A stretch of 64,000 bases of DNA from CAVSUB01 sp963730995 (GTDB lineage Bacteria; Acidobacteriota; Vicinamibacteria; Vicinamibacterales; 2-12-FULL-66-21), in assembly GCA_963730995.1 (NCBI GenBank), contig CAVSUB010000002.1:186001-250000 (forward strand). Direction: 5' to 3'. The translations under genes were made by a program, and so were the position numbers. Below the pieces are notes generated by a model. The model was not told where the DNA came from. It made no database searches and saw only the letters and a program-made list of their open reading frames with translations. Each line of letters opens with the position of its first letter. Positions within the stretch are counted from its first letter, which is position 1. This document shows positions 37,519 to 50,066 of the stretch, in pieces.

Positions 37519-38574
37519 ATGACCAGACGAGTGCTGACCGCGTTGGCTCTTCTCTCCGCTGCCGGCCTTGCCGCACCCGGTGTCGGGCACGCGCAGGCCT
37601 TCAAGGTCGAAAAGTTCGACATCAAAGGCGAGGGCGGCACGGACTACGTGGCCGTCGAGGCGGCCACTGGACGCGTCTTCGTATCCCGTTCGACGCACAT
37701 GATGGTCGTCGAAGGCGCGACCGGCAAAGTCCTCGGAGACATTCCGAACACACCCGGCGTGCACGGCGCCGGGATCGCGACGAAGGCCGGCCACGGCTTC
37801 ACGACCAACGGCGGCGATCAGACCGTCACGATGTTCGACTTGAAGACGCTGGCGGTGATCAAGCAAATCAAGGTCGGCCCTGGGCTCGACGGCATCATGT
37901 ACGACGAACCGGACGACAAGATCATCCTCACCAATCACAGCCGGCCGATAGGCACGCTCACGGCGATCGACCCCGGCACTGGCGACATCGTCGCCACCGT
38001 CGAGCTCGAGGACACGGCGCCCGAAGGCGCCGCGGCGGACGGAAAGGGTCACATCTTCGTCAACAACGAGAGCAAGAACACGATGCAGGTGATCGACGTG
38101 AAAACGTGGAAGGCGACCGCCTCGTGGCCGCTCGCGCCGTGCGATGGGCCGACAGGCATCGCGTACGACAAGGCGTCGAATCGCGTTCTTGCCGGGTGCA
38201 CCAAGACCTCGGTGGTCGTTGACCCGGACACCGGGAAGGTCGTCGCGTCGATACCAAACGGCACCCGCGTCGACGCGCTGGGGTGGGATCCGTCGAAGAA
38301 GCTGGTCTTCATCCCGAACGGAGGCGAGGGCAACGTCACCGTCGCCCATCAGGACACGCCAGACAAGTACACCGTCGTGGCCACGGTCCCCACCTTCGCC
38401 GGAGCGAAGACGATTTGCGTGGATCCGACGACGCACAATGCGTATCTGTTCCAACCGGAGCGCGGTCCGGCGCCGGCGCCCGCGGCTGACGCGCCGCCGC
38501 CAGCAGCAGGCGGGCGCGGTCGCGGTCCGCAGGGGCCGATCGTCGCCGCCTGGTTCATCGTGATCAAACAGTAG
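37519..38574 (+). CDS. Secreted YncE-like beta-propeller protein
   Basis: 351 residues. Signal peptide (RRVLTALALLSAAGLAAPG, cleaved after GHAQA). The mature part is a seven-bladed YVTN/YncE-type propeller with repeats such as AVEAATGRVFVSRSTHMMVV, TLTAIDPGTGDIVATVEL and SVVVDPDTGKVVASIPNGTR. The tail is a Pro/Ala-rich PAPAPAADAPPPAAGGRG segment then QGPIVAAWFIVIKQ. A periplasmic or surface scaffold is likely; function not shown. The start follows a GAGG at 37508. Confidence 0.72.
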   Translation: MTRRVLTALALLSAAGLAAPGVGHAQAFKVEKFDIKGEGGTDYVAVEAATGRVFVSRSTHMMVVEGATGKVLGDIPNTPGVHGAGIATKAGHGFTTNGGDQTVTMFDLKTLAVIKQIKVGPGLDGIMYDEPDDKIILTNHSRPIGTLTAIDPGTGDIVATVELEDTAPEGAAADGKGHIFVNNESKNTMQVIDVKTWKATASWPLAPCDGPTGIAYDKASNRVLAGCTKTSVVVDPDTGKVVASIPNGTRVDALGWDPSKKLVFIPNGGEGNVTVAHQDTPDKYTVVATVPTFAGAKTICVDPTTHNAYLFQPERGPAPAPAADAPPPAAGGRGRGPQGPIVAAWFIVIKQ

Positions 38575-38591
38575 GGAGGCTGGGCCTCTAC
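38571..38591. terminator. Hairpin spanning two convergent stop codons
   Basis: GTAGGGAGGC and GCCTCTAC form an 8-bp stem with a 2-base bulge and TGG loop. The TAG of the propeller gene and the TAG of the leftward protease-fold gene both lie in it. Confidence 0.5.
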
Positions 38592-40237
38592 TTCAGGTCT
38601 CGGTACGGAGCGAAGTCCTGCCAGATCTGGTCGATGACCTTGGAATCGACGACACGGGTGTCCGCTTTTCCCGGCTCCTTCTCCGAGTACAGCACGAGCT
38701 TGACGGTCCCGCAGTGCGGGCCGAACGCACCCGGATCGAAGACGTAAAGACCTTCGTAAATGGCGTCGCCGTCGCCGACGCGCTGCTCCAGCTTGAACGG
38801 ATGGATTGGCGTGACCTCGGCATCGCCGCAGAAAGCGCGCATCCGCGAGAAGCCCGATTTGAAGTGCTTGATCGGGGGGACGGCGACCCCCTGTGTCCGC
38901 GCGGCGCCGCGCGCGACCGTCGTCCAGAAACCCTCGACGAGTTTTGGCGTCACGCGGACCAGGAGCACCGGTGGAAAATCCTCGACATAGTCGGACCAGT
39001 TGCTGAACTCCATCAGCGACCGTGCCATCGTCTGCTCTGCCTCGGGGCTACGCGCCCCTCTGCCGCGTTCCTGCCTGCTGACTTGCTCCGACTGGTACCG
39101 GGCGCCATAGGACAAGATCGGCGTGATGAAGGCGACATCGAAGTCCGACGCGGGGATCTGATACGGGTTCAGGCTGCCAGAGCGGTGTTGCACGGCGTCC
39201 TTGAGGGCGTCCGCCGGAAACGGCCGCGCGGGCTCGATCGGAAGATGCACGCCGCCAGGTGGCGTGGCGTTCTGCATCTTCTTCTCCACAGATGCGACGA
39301 CCTCGCACACGTCATCGATCCGGACGACGCGGGAACCGTCGAGCCGATTCTGCCGGGTCTCGTCCTTGTCGCCGACGATCGACGTCAGCCCAACGACCGC
39401 CCCGTCCGCCGTGAAGACAGGCCCCCCCTCACTGCCGCTCCCGAGGCCGAAGTTCGACAGGATGGAGTGCGCCTCCATGCGGTCAACGGTCCCAGACGTG
39501 AGGCCCTTCTGGTCACGCAGCGGCGTGCCGATGGTGAAGAGCTTCTGCCCGTCGGCCAGGGGTGGGACGGCTCCCTGCCCACATCCGATCGGCACCGGCC
39601 GCGTTGCTGCGAGTGCCTTTGGATCGATCCAGAGGATCGCAACGTCCCGCGCAGCATCAGCCGCAAGGACGGTGGCCGCCACCTTGAGCTCCTGCGTGAT
39701 CTGCACTTCAACGGACGTGGCGGTCCCGATGAGCCGCTGATTCGTCGCAATGAGGCCTTTCCCGTCGACTACGAATCCCGATGCGTGCGTAGTCGGCGTC
39801 CAGAGCGCGACGACGCTGTCCTGCCATTGAATCAGGAGGGCGGAGGGATCTGCCTCGGGCGTGGAGGCCGAGGTGGCGGCCTCGATCTCTGCGTTGTCGG
39901 CGGTGAGCTCGAGGACGGCCTCCCGGCCCGCGGCGACATGAATCGTTTTCGTCCACTGGTAGGCCTTGCCCTGAAACGTGAAGGGGTGGTCCGATTCGAC
40001 GGTGTAGTTCCCGGGCCGCAGCCTCACGTCCGCCGTGCCATCCAGCGCGGTGACGATCCGGCGAGGCGCCGCGCTCGCCGGGTTCTCGCTGACGAGCAGC
40101 GCATGGCGTGGCACCGGCGTCGCCTTTTGGTCGGCGTCGATGAGGACAACCTTGATGTGGAGGACCGTCAGCTCTTGAGGGGCGCCCGAGCGCGTGATGG
40201 CCAGACAGAGCGTCGCGAGCGCGAGCACGCGGAGCAT
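38588..40237 (-). CDS. Trypsin-fold protein with degraded catalytic triad
   Basis: 549 residues from ATG at 40237 (another in-frame ATG at 40267). Signal peptide (MLRVLALATLCLAITRSG). A beta-sandwich region (residues about 30-110) precedes a trypsin/HtrA-like domain (about 125-300): SGFVVDGKGLIATNQRLIG holds the His position but has Gln; DVAILWIDP keeps the Asp; SGSEGGPVFTADGAVVGLTS has Glu at the nucleophile Ser position of GxSGGP. Two of three catalytic residues are thus missing, so proteolysis is unlikely. A C-terminal domain of about 240 residues carries no motif I know. Probably a secreted binding or scaffolding protein. Confidence 0.75.
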   Translation of the reverse strand: MLRVLALATLCLAITRSGAPQELTVLHIKVVLIDADQKATPVPRHALLVSENPASAAPRRIVTALDGTADVRLRPGNYTVESDHPFTFQGKAYQWTKTIHVAAGREAVLELTADNAEIEAATSASTPEADPSALLIQWQDSVVALWTPTTHASGFVVDGKGLIATNQRLIGTATSVEVQITQELKVAATVLAADAARDVAILWIDPKALAATRPVPIGCGQGAVPPLADGQKLFTIGTPLRDQKGLTSGTVDRMEAHSILSNFGLGSGSEGGPVFTADGAVVGLTSIVGDKDETRQNRLDGSRVVRIDDVCEVVASVEKKMQNATPPGGVHLPIEPARPFPADALKDAVQHRSGSLNPYQIPASDFDVAFITPILSYGARYQSEQVSRQERGRGARSPEAEQTMARSLMEFSNWSDYVEDFPPVLLVRVTPKLVEGFWTTVARGAARTQGVAVPPIKHFKSGFSRMRAFCGDAEVTPIHPFKLEQRVGDGDAIYEGLYVFDPGAFGPHCGTVKLVLYSEKEPGKADTRVVDSKVIDQIWQDFAPYRDLK

Positions 40238-40313
40238 GAAGCCATCGTCGCCTCGCCGGACCTGCATGTCAACGCCGGAACTGACGGCAGGACCAATCTG
40301 AGATCGCCCGGAC

Positions 40314-41165
40314 TTAGAAGGCGGCCGGCCTCCGAACAATCCCGCCTCGCACGTCCGCGAGCGAGTGCTGGACGACGAACGCCTCGGCGTCGTGACGGTC
40401 CACGAGCCGCATGACGCGGCCGATCTCGAGACGGGTGACGACGCAATAGAGGATCTCTCGCGGTTCCCCGCTCTTTCCGCCGCGACCGGCGAAGACCGTG
40501 ACGCCCCGTCCAAGCTCGCCGACGATTTCTTCGCGTATGACCGGTCCCGACGCCGACATGATCGTGATGGCCGTGAACTCTTCGATGCCGTGCAGGACGA
40601 ACTCCAGCATCCTCGCGGCAGCCGCATACGTGACGATCGAGTACAGCGCCGGCTCCGTGCCAAGCACCGACATGGCCAGGACGAACAACACGACGTTGAA
40701 GGCGAGAATGACGTCGCCGACCTTCACGCCGAACCATCGACGGCTGATGAGGAGTGCCGCGATCTCTGTGCCGTCGAGCACCGCACCGCCCCTCATCGCC
40801 AGACCGATCCCTGCTCCGATGAAGACCCCTCCGAACAGTGCGGTGAGAAGCGGATCGGGTGTGACGTCCGGGTACGGGACGAGCGCCAGAACAACGGCCA
40901 GCGCGCCAATCGCGATGGCGCTCCGGATCGCGAAGCCGAGCCCGAGCTGCCGGTGCGCGACCACGATGAACGGCAGATTGACGGCCGGCAGCCATGCGGC
41001 GAGCGGCAAGGGTGTGACGTGTGCGAGCAGCATGCAGATGCCGGTGACGCCGCCGTCGATGAAGTGGCTGGAGAACAGGAAGCCCTTGAGGCCCATTCCC
41101 GCCGTCAGCACACCAGCCAGCATCAGAAGCACGTTCACCAGTTCTCGTGAGTAGGCGGTTCGCAT
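40314..41165 (-). CDS. YitT family membrane protein
   Basis: 283 residues. Five to six hydrophobic helices, with LVNVLLMLAGVLTAGMGLKG, FIDGGVTGICMLLAHVTPLP and the duplicated loop GAGIGLAMRGGAVLDGTEIA of the YitT/DUF161 family, then a cytosolic DUF2179 domain at the C-terminus (ITIMSASGPVIREEIV, CVVTRLEIGRVMRLV). Function unresolved; YitT-like proteins are suggested carriers. Lone gene; ATG at 41165. Confidence 0.83.
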   Translation of the reverse strand: MRTAYSRELVNVLLMLAGVLTAGMGLKGFLFSSHFIDGGVTGICMLLAHVTPLPLAAWLPAVNLPFIVVAHRQLGLGFAIRSAIAIGALAVVLALVPYPDVTPDPLLTALFGGVFIGAGIGLAMRGGAVLDGTEIAALLISRRWFGVKVGDVILAFNVVLFVLAMSVLGTEPALYSIVTYAAAARMLEFVLHGIEEFTAITIMSASGPVIREEIVGELGRGVTVFAGRGGKSGEPREILYCVVTRLEIGRVMRLVDRHDAEAFVVQHSLADVRGGIVRRPAAF

Positions 41166-41232
41166 CAGGTAATACTACGGCGCGTGTCACGAGCGCTGCA
41201 CGCTATCCATTTTCGTGATGTCCGCAGGCGGC

Positions 41233-42246
41233 TTATCCGGCGACCTCGCCGTGAAGAGGCTGCAGCGTCGGGCCGACGTCATGGTGGGCAGGTGGAAGCG
41301 TCCGCAGGAAGCGATACAACGCGCGGAGATCGGTCTCGGTCATTCGTGAGAATCCACCCCACGGCATCGGCGAGTCCGGCGTGACGAGGCCGGCGCGAAA
41401 GCGCCGGATGAAATCCTCTTCACTCCACCGCGCGATGTGCCCGGTCGCGTTGTCGGGCGTGAGGTTGGGGCTCACGTACATGTTCTCCGGGTGGAGCCGC
41501 GAGCGAAACTGGAGACCGCCCGAGAAGAACGGACTCAGGTACCTCCCCGTCTTCAGGCTGCGCGCCGTGTGGCAGGCGCCGCAGCCGCCCAGCGATTTCG
41601 CGAGGTAGCCCCCGTAGCCGGGCGAGGCCTCGGGCGTCAGCTCAGCGAGCGGCGTCGTCGCAGGCGCGTAGGGATCGATGAAGTACGTGAGCGCGATCTT
41701 GCCGAGCAGATTGATGTCCTGGCTCGGCGCGACGCCTGGCGACGGCGGAAGCGACCGAAGGAACGACAGGATCGCGACGAGATCCGCCTCGGTCACATCG
41801 GCGAACGAGTCCATGAACGGCAGGCCGATGTGCCCGTCGCGGTTGACGCCGTACCGGATCATGCGCGCGAGCTGCGCGTCGGTCACCTTCCCGATTCCAG
41901 TCGCGTCGTCAGGCGTGAGGTTCGGCGCGCGCCACGTGCCCAGATAGGTCTGCTCTCCGGATCCGCCCGTCAACGGGACTTCCTCGCCACGCAGGAGCGC
42001 CGGCCGCGCGGCGTCCGCCGCGTGGCAATCCGCGCAGCGCCCTGGACCAAAGACGATGTAGCGTCCGCGAGCGACAGTCGATGGATCCTGCACGGCCCGT
42101 GTCGCGGGCAGCGGCGCGTCCCAGACCCTGCGGTAGCCGACCAGGGAGTATGCAACCGCAGCGGCAGTGATGAGGAGCAGGAGCCCGAGTGTCATCGCCG
42201 AGATGGAGACAAACCCACGCCTGGGCTTTGATCGAATCCTTGACAA
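41233..42246 (-). CDS. Di-haem cytochrome c, membrane-anchored
   Basis: 337 residues from TTG at 42246; ATG at 42195 is an alternative that begins at the membrane segment LGLLLLITAAAVAYSLVGY. Two haem c motifs: CADCHA (near residue 71) and CGACHT, each followed by a distal Met (PFMDSF; PMPWGGFS). This is the two-domain architecture of quinol or alcohol dehydrogenase-type electron carriers, held in the periplasm. No dehydrogenase is adjacent. Divergent from the truncated receptor. Confidence 0.82.
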   Translation of the reverse strand: MSRIRSKPRRGFVSISAMTLGLLLLITAAAVAYSLVGYRRVWDAPLPATRAVQDPSTVARGRYIVFGPGRCADCHAADAARPALLRGEEVPLTGGSGEQTYLGTWRAPNLTPDDATGIGKVTDAQLARMIRYGVNRDGHIGLPFMDSFADVTEADLVAILSFLRSLPPSPGVAPSQDINLLGKIALTYFIDPYAPATTPLAELTPEASPGYGGYLAKSLGGCGACHTARSLKTGRYLSPFFSGGLQFRSRLHPENMYVSPNLTPDNATGHIARWSEEDFIRRFRAGLVTPDSPMPWGGFSRMTETDLRALYRFLRTLPPAHHDVGPTLQPLHGEVAG

Positions 42247-42401
42247 GTCCTCGTCCCTTCCTTACGGTACGCACGCTGGATGCATCGCCGCACTCTCCGT
42301 GCGGCAGACCGAGTTCTCCGTCGGCTCCCGCACTCATAACCTGGCCCCGGCCGCATCGCACAGCGGCCGCTTACTGGTTGTTCGAGAGAGGAGAGCCAAC
42401 C

Positions 42402-43368
42402 ATGACGTTCCCGCGTCCGCTGTCCCGCATCTTCGCCAATGAGAGGCCCCGCACAGTCGGTTGCATCGCCGCGCTGATCCTGCTCGCAGGACCGGCATCC
42501 CTCGCGGCACAGGTGCTCTATGGTTCCATGGTCGGCAACATCACGGATAGCAGTGGCGGCGCCGTGCCGGGAGCGACCGTCACGATCACACACAGCGAGA
42601 CCGGCGCCTCGCACGAGGCGGTGACCGACGCGAACGGCACGTATCGGTTTTCGACGGTCCAGCCCGGGACGTACACCATGACCGTCAAGCTGACCGGCTT
42701 CCGCACCTTCACCCGCGAGAACGTACCGGTGACGCTGAACAGCATCACACGAGTGGACGCTGCGATGCAGGTCGGGCAGCTCAGCGAGAACGTCACCGTC
42801 TCGGCCGACCAACGTCACCGAGCTTCCGTGGGGCCCTGAGCGCCGGTGGCTGAACTCGGGCGATCTGCTCTCCCTGATCGTGGGCGGATGGCAGGTGAAC
42901 AACATCGTGAGCTTCTACAGCGGCACACCGTTCAGCGTGACGGCCTCCGGCACGTCACTCAACGCGCCCGAAAACGATCAGCGCGCGGATCAGGTCGTTT
43001 CCGATGTGAAGATCCTCGGAGGCATCGGACGCGACAGTGCGGCCTTCGATCCGCTCGCCTTCAAGCCGGTGACCGAGGCCCGCTTCGGGACGGCGCCGTT
43101 CAACGTGTTGCGTGGACCAGGCGTTGCCTCGTGGGATCTCGGTGTGTTCCGTCAGTTCCAGATGCCGCGAGGACTGAACCTCACGATCCGCATGGAAGCC
43201 TTCAACGTCACCAACCGCCCGCGGTTCAGCAACCCCGGCGGCAACGTCTCCAACCTGCGACTCAATCCGGATGGGACGGTGCGCGACCTGAATGGCTACG
43301 CCGTGATTACAAGCACACAGGATGGAAGCGAGCGACAGGTGCGATTCGGCGTCCGGCTCGCCTGGTAG
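42402..43368 (+). pseudogene. Oar-like TonB receptor with large internal deletion
   Basis: Residues 1-140 (ATG 42402) are a normal start: signal (CIAALILLAGPASLAAQ), CarboxypepD_reg domain (GSMVGNITDSSGGAVPGATV) ending ENVTVSAD. After that point the frame shifts and the C-terminal end follows at once: ELPWGPERRWLNSGDL, then GGWQVNNIVSFYSGTPFSVT and the barrel end QVRFGVRLAW. The plug and most of the barrel, roughly 700 residues in the intact Oar-like gene at 30645, are missing. The shift and the sharp junction near 42805 indicate a single deletion. No transposon ends are seen. Confidence 0.82.
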
Positions 43369-43415
43369 GACTGAGCACTCCGTTTGGTTGATCCCAGCGC
43401 TCACTCGAGTTGGCC

Positions 43416-43451
43416 GTAGGGCGGGCCCTTCCAGGGTCCGCCCGCCAACGG
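43416..43451. repeat. Dispersed palindromic repeat, copy B
   Basis: Starts GTAGGGCGGGCCCTTCCAGG and continues to CCCGCCAACGG, folding as a hairpin around TTCC. It lines up with the element near 48303 (same GTAG start, CCAGG centre and CCGCCAAC end). Within a 282-base gap before sthA. Confidence 0.6.
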
Positions 43452-43650
43452 AGCTGAACCACCCAGCCTCCCTTCAGCTCCCTCCCCCACGACAAGGGCG
43501 ATTGCTTCAAAAGCTTCAGGGTGTGCGGACCAGGAACCACTGGCCCTTTCGCAGGAGTCTTCACGGTCGCAGCGGTTGTATGCTCGGAAATGGGCCGCGC
43601 AAAGGCCGCCGACCGGCGTCCTGTACCACCCAGCCCGGGAGTCTTTGTCG

Positions 43651-45072
43651 ATGACGTTACAAGCCGAATACGACCTCGTCTGCATCGGAAGCGGGCCAGC
43701 GGGATTGCGCGCAGCCATTCAGGCAGCCAAACTCGGCAAGCGCGTGGCGATCGTCGAGCGCCGACGGAGCGTCGGGGGTGTCTGCATCGACACCGGCACG
43801 ATTCCATCGAAGACGTTTCGAGAGGCCGTTCAGAACGTCTGCTCACGGGCCGGCTTCGAATCCGAAGACTCTTCTCCTGAAGAGCGCAAGCGGCCGACGA
43901 TGACACGCCTTGTCTGGCACGTGGCCCGTGTCATCGAACGCGAGGTGAGCATCGTGCACGACGTGCTGACTCGCAACGACATTGACGTCTTCCACGGACG
44001 CGCCGCCTTTGACGACCCGCACACGATCGTCGTCGAGTCGCCGGAAGGCCGCCGCCGGCTGACCGCCGAGCACGTACTGATTGCAGTCGGCACTACGCCA
44101 AGCCGACCGGCGGGAGTCGATTGCGACGATCGGACGATCACGAGCTCGGACAGCGTGCTGGGCCTCGAACACCTGCCACGCTCGATGGCCGTCGTGGGCG
44201 CCGGCGTGATCGGGATCGAATATGCCTCCATGTTCGCGGCGCTTGGCGTGCAGGTCACGGTCATCGATCAACGGCCGCGGCCGCTCGAGTTCCTCGACGA
44301 CGAGATCGTCGACGAGCTGATCCATCAGATGCGCCGGAGCGACGTGATCTTCCGCTGCGGCGATGCCGTCGAGAAGGTCGAGATCGTGAACGGTCCGCCG
44401 CGCCAGGGGCTGCTGCAGCTTGCCTCCGGCAAGCACCTCGTGGCCGAAGTCGTGCTGTTCTCTGCCGGGCGAATCGGTGCGACGGCTGACCTGAATCTCG
44501 CGGCCGCGGGATTGGCAGCCGACGATCGCGGACGGCTTCGAGTGGACGAATCCTACCGGACGCCCGTGAGTCACATCTGGGCGGCTGGTGACGTCATCGG
44601 GTTCCCCGCGCTCGCGGCGACGTCGAGCGAACAAGGCCGGCTGGCCGCGTGCTCGATGTTCGGCATTCCGGCCAAGCCGATGGGGAATCATTTCCCTGTC
44701 GGCATCTACGCGATTCCAGAGGTGTCGATGACGGGCGCTACGGAAGAGGAGCTCACCCGACAGAAGATTCCCTACGAAACAGGGATCGCGAGATACAAAG
44801 AGATCGCGCGCGGCGCGATCCGAGGCGACGATCAAGGCATGTTCAAGATGCTGTTCCACCGCGAAGATGGACGCCTGCTCGGCTGCCACTGCATCGGCAC
44901 CGGCGCGACGGAGTTGATCCACGTTGGCCAGGCGGTGCTGGCGCTTGGTGGTGGCCTCGACTATTTCCTCACGACGGTCTTCAACTACCCGACGCTGGCC
45001 GAGTGCTACAAGGTGGCGGCGCACAACGCGGCGAACAAGCTCGCGCTCGTTCGGCAGGTCACGACGTCGTGA
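43651..45072 (+). CDS. sthA: Soluble pyridine nucleotide transhydrogenase-like flavoprotein
   Basis: 473 residues. N-terminal FAD motif GSGPAGLRAAIQAAKLGK, then GGVCIDTGTIPSK with a single Cys rather than the CxxxxC of lipoamide dehydrogenase, matching SthA (disulfide-free). NAD(P) motif AVVGAGVIGIEYASMFAALG, then second FAD stretch IWAAGDVIG, and C-terminal dimer domain (GATELIHVGQAVLALGG). ATG at 43651. SthA interconverts NADPH and NADH. Distinguishing it from other class I flavoprotein oxidoreductases rests on the missing second Cys, so I am reasonably but not fully sure. Confidence 0.82.
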   Translation: MTLQAEYDLVCIGSGPAGLRAAIQAAKLGKRVAIVERRRSVGGVCIDTGTIPSKTFREAVQNVCSRAGFESEDSSPEERKRPTMTRLVWHVARVIEREVSIVHDVLTRNDIDVFHGRAAFDDPHTIVVESPEGRRRLTAEHVLIAVGTTPSRPAGVDCDDRTITSSDSVLGLEHLPRSMAVVGAGVIGIEYASMFAALGVQVTVIDQRPRPLEFLDDEIVDELIHQMRRSDVIFRCGDAVEKVEIVNGPPRQGLLQLASGKHLVAEVVLFSAGRIGATADLNLAAAGLAADDRGRLRVDESYRTPVSHIWAAGDVIGFPALAATSSEQGRLAACSMFGIPAKPMGNHFPVGIYAIPEVSMTGATEEELTRQKIPYETGIARYKEIARGAIRGDDQGMFKMLFHREDGRLLGCHCIGTGATELIHVGQAVLALGGGLDYFLTTVFNYPTLAECYKVAAHNAANKLALVRQVTTS

Positions 45073-45105
45073 TGTCCACCACTCCGCGATGCACTGACGG
45101 GCGAC

Positions 45106-45120
45106 AGCCCAGCGGGCTTT

Positions 45121-45122
<2 letters not shown>
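45106..45122 (+). terminator. Small hairpin after sthA
   Basis: AGCCC and GGGCT form a 5-bp stem with an AGC loop followed by TT, in the 48-base gap between convergent genes and touching the stop of the kinase gene on the other strand. Weak. Confidence 0.35.
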
Positions 45123-48213
<3,091 letters not shown>

Positions 48214-48284
48214 GTCTGTGTTAGACGGGCCTGATTATCGTCGATTTCGGCGCCGCGGCCGGCCTCAGCGGCTCTGAGGCAGTC

Positions 48285-48344
48285 GTTCACCTGTGTTGTC
48301 ACGTAGAGACGGACCTCCAGGTCCGTCCGCCAACACGGGTGAAC
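48285..48344. repeat. Dispersed palindromic repeat, copy A, nested inverted repeats
   Basis: Outer arms GTTCACCTGTGTTG (48285-48298) and CAACACGGGTGAAC (48331-48344) match in 13 of 14 positions. Inside, ACGGACCT and AGGTCCGT form a perfect 8-bp stem with CC loop. It lies in the 146-base gap between two leftward genes. From GTAG at 48303 it matches copy B near 43416. Confidence 0.72.
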
Positions 48345-48359
48345 AACTGTAGTGGTGGA

Positions 48360-49934
48360 CTACTTACGGGAGAAGACGCGCTTCGTGTCCAGGCCGAACG
48401 ACGGCGAGCCAACAGTTCCACCGATCCTGATCGGAATCTCGCTCCCGCCGCCCTTGTGACGGAACAGCGGGTCGATGGCCTTCAGCAGCACGCTCTTGAG
48501 GCCGGTCACCGTCTCGGAGATGCTCGCCTGCATGACGAGGGTTCCGGTGAAGGCAAGTTCCTCTGACACGAGGCCGTACGTGCCCGAGAGCCGGACGACA
48601 GCTCCAGGTACGTCGAAAGCGACGGACGGAATCGTCAGGACGCCGTCGCCAAGCCGGAACGTGCCCTCGAAATCCGACGGCACCGATTTCTTCGGCCTTG
48701 CCTCCGCTTGTTGTCCTCGGCTGCGTACGCTGAGCTCCGTAATCTTCGTCTGAACGCCGGGATCCGTGAACAGCGCACGGCCGATCGAAAAATGGCCGTC
48801 GAGCTGCAGTTTCTTTACGACGTCGATCTTTCCCGGCGGCAGCACGAACGCCGTGGTCAATGTGAGGCCGCCTGTCATCGGCGGACGGTCCGCCTTGACG
48901 GCAAGCCGCAACACGTCCTCGAGCCGCGCCGAATCCATCTTCACATCCAGCCGGACCGTGCGTCCTTCGGGCCCTGGCGCGTCGATGATCCCGCCGGAGG
49001 CGGTGAGCGACGACTTCAGGAAGGAGGCGTCGACTCGCTGCAGGATCGTGTCGCCATTCGTGCCGTCGACGATCGCGTGGTACTTCGTCTTGAGCGGCAC
49101 CGGATGTCCGCCGGCCTCCACCGTGAAGTCGGGCGTGTCCGTGTCGCCCCGCACGTCCATCCGCTCGAGCGAGCCGCCGAAGCTGCCGCGGGACGTCAGG
49201 ATTCCGGAGATCCCCTTGAATACGCCGAGGTTCGCCTTGTCGAAGGTGAATCCTCCTGAGACCGGAGTCGCGCCTGGATCGTCGGCGTTCCAGGGCCCGA
49301 ACGATCCCAGCGTCTGAATCTCGCCCGGCGGGATGGCGTTGGTGAGGGTCGCCTGGAACGGCATCGGCGTGTCGAACGCCACCGACTGCATGTGAAGGGC
49401 GTGGATCGCCCACACCTTCGGCCGCTTGCTCGGATTGCGCGGCACGATGGTCAGCGTCGCGTCCGTCGACTCGAGCTCGTCGAGGATGAGCGAGCGCGGC
49501 AGCCCTGGGCGGTTCCCTGAAGAAGACTGCGCGCTCGCTTGATCCGGCGTCGGCTTCGGCGGAATCTCGATCGCCAGACCCTCCAGCGTGACTTTGGCGA
49601 CGTGATGTCGCAGGAGCGCCGACAAGCTGCCGTGCACGAAGAAGCGCCTGACAGAGATGAGAGGCGCGCGCGTCGGCGGTCCGCGCCGCTTGATCGCGAG
49701 CCCGGTGCCTTCCGCCCGAAGCGAGGGAAACACGCGCAGCTGGAGTGCGTCCAACTGCACGTCGCTCTCGAGCCGCTCCGAAAGCACCTCGATCAACTTC
49801 CGCCGCGCAACTTCCGATCTGAAGGGCACAATCGACGCAATCATCAGCACGAGAACGAGCACTGTCACTGCCGCAGCAATAGCGAGAACGATCCAACGCC
49901 GCCGGCTGAGAAACGAACGACGGGGATCGGTCAT
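48360..49934 (-). CDS. AsmA-family envelope protein
   Basis: 524 residues. One N-terminal membrane helix (RRRWIVLAIAAAVTVLVLVL) then the AsmA-like opening (RRKLIEVLSERLESDVQLDA, VTLEGLAIEIPPKP). The long beta-rich body carries AsmA_2-type strands (TASGGIIDAPGPEGRTVRLD; DGVLTIPSVAFDVPGAVVRL). Such proteins bridge the inner and outer membranes and are linked to lipid traffic or outer-membrane assembly. Leftward, divergent from the RNase toxin gene. The tail (IPIRIGGTVGSPSFGLDTKR) is also family-like. Confidence 0.78.
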   Translation of the reverse strand: MTDPRRSFLSRRRWIVLAIAAAVTVLVLVLMIASIVPFRSEVARRKLIEVLSERLESDVQLDALQLRVFPSLRAEGTGLAIKRRGPPTRAPLISVRRFFVHGSLSALLRHHVAKVTLEGLAIEIPPKPTPDQASAQSSSGNRPGLPRSLILDELESTDATLTIVPRNPSKRPKVWAIHALHMQSVAFDTPMPFQATLTNAIPPGEIQTLGSFGPWNADDPGATPVSGGFTFDKANLGVFKGISGILTSRGSFGGSLERMDVRGDTDTPDFTVEAGGHPVPLKTKYHAIVDGTNGDTILQRVDASFLKSSLTASGGIIDAPGPEGRTVRLDVKMDSARLEDVLRLAVKADRPPMTGGLTLTTAFVLPPGKIDVVKKLQLDGHFSIGRALFTDPGVQTKITELSVRSRGQQAEARPKKSVPSDFEGTFRLGDGVLTIPSVAFDVPGAVVRLSGTYGLVSEELAFTGTLVMQASISETVTGLKSVLLKAIDPLFRHKGGGSEIPIRIGGTVGSPSFGLDTKRVFSRK

Positions 49935-50066
49935 CGAGCCTGCCCTATCATCTAATAAGATGTAATTCCTGAATCAGTAGCATCCGCTCCGTTGTCGCGA
50001 CTGCAAACTCCGGGCCGAACCACAGCACGACTCGCTACCGAATCAGTAGACACAGGCCACCAGCAA

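Noticed and set aside
42700..42900. Insertion-sequence scar as cause of the truncated receptor
   Set aside because: No terminal inverted repeats, target duplication or transposase fragment at the junction.
43651..45072. Dihydrolipoamide dehydrogenase or mercuric reductase
   Set aside because: Only one Cys in GGVCIDTGTIPSK, so the redox-active disulfide of those enzymes is absent.
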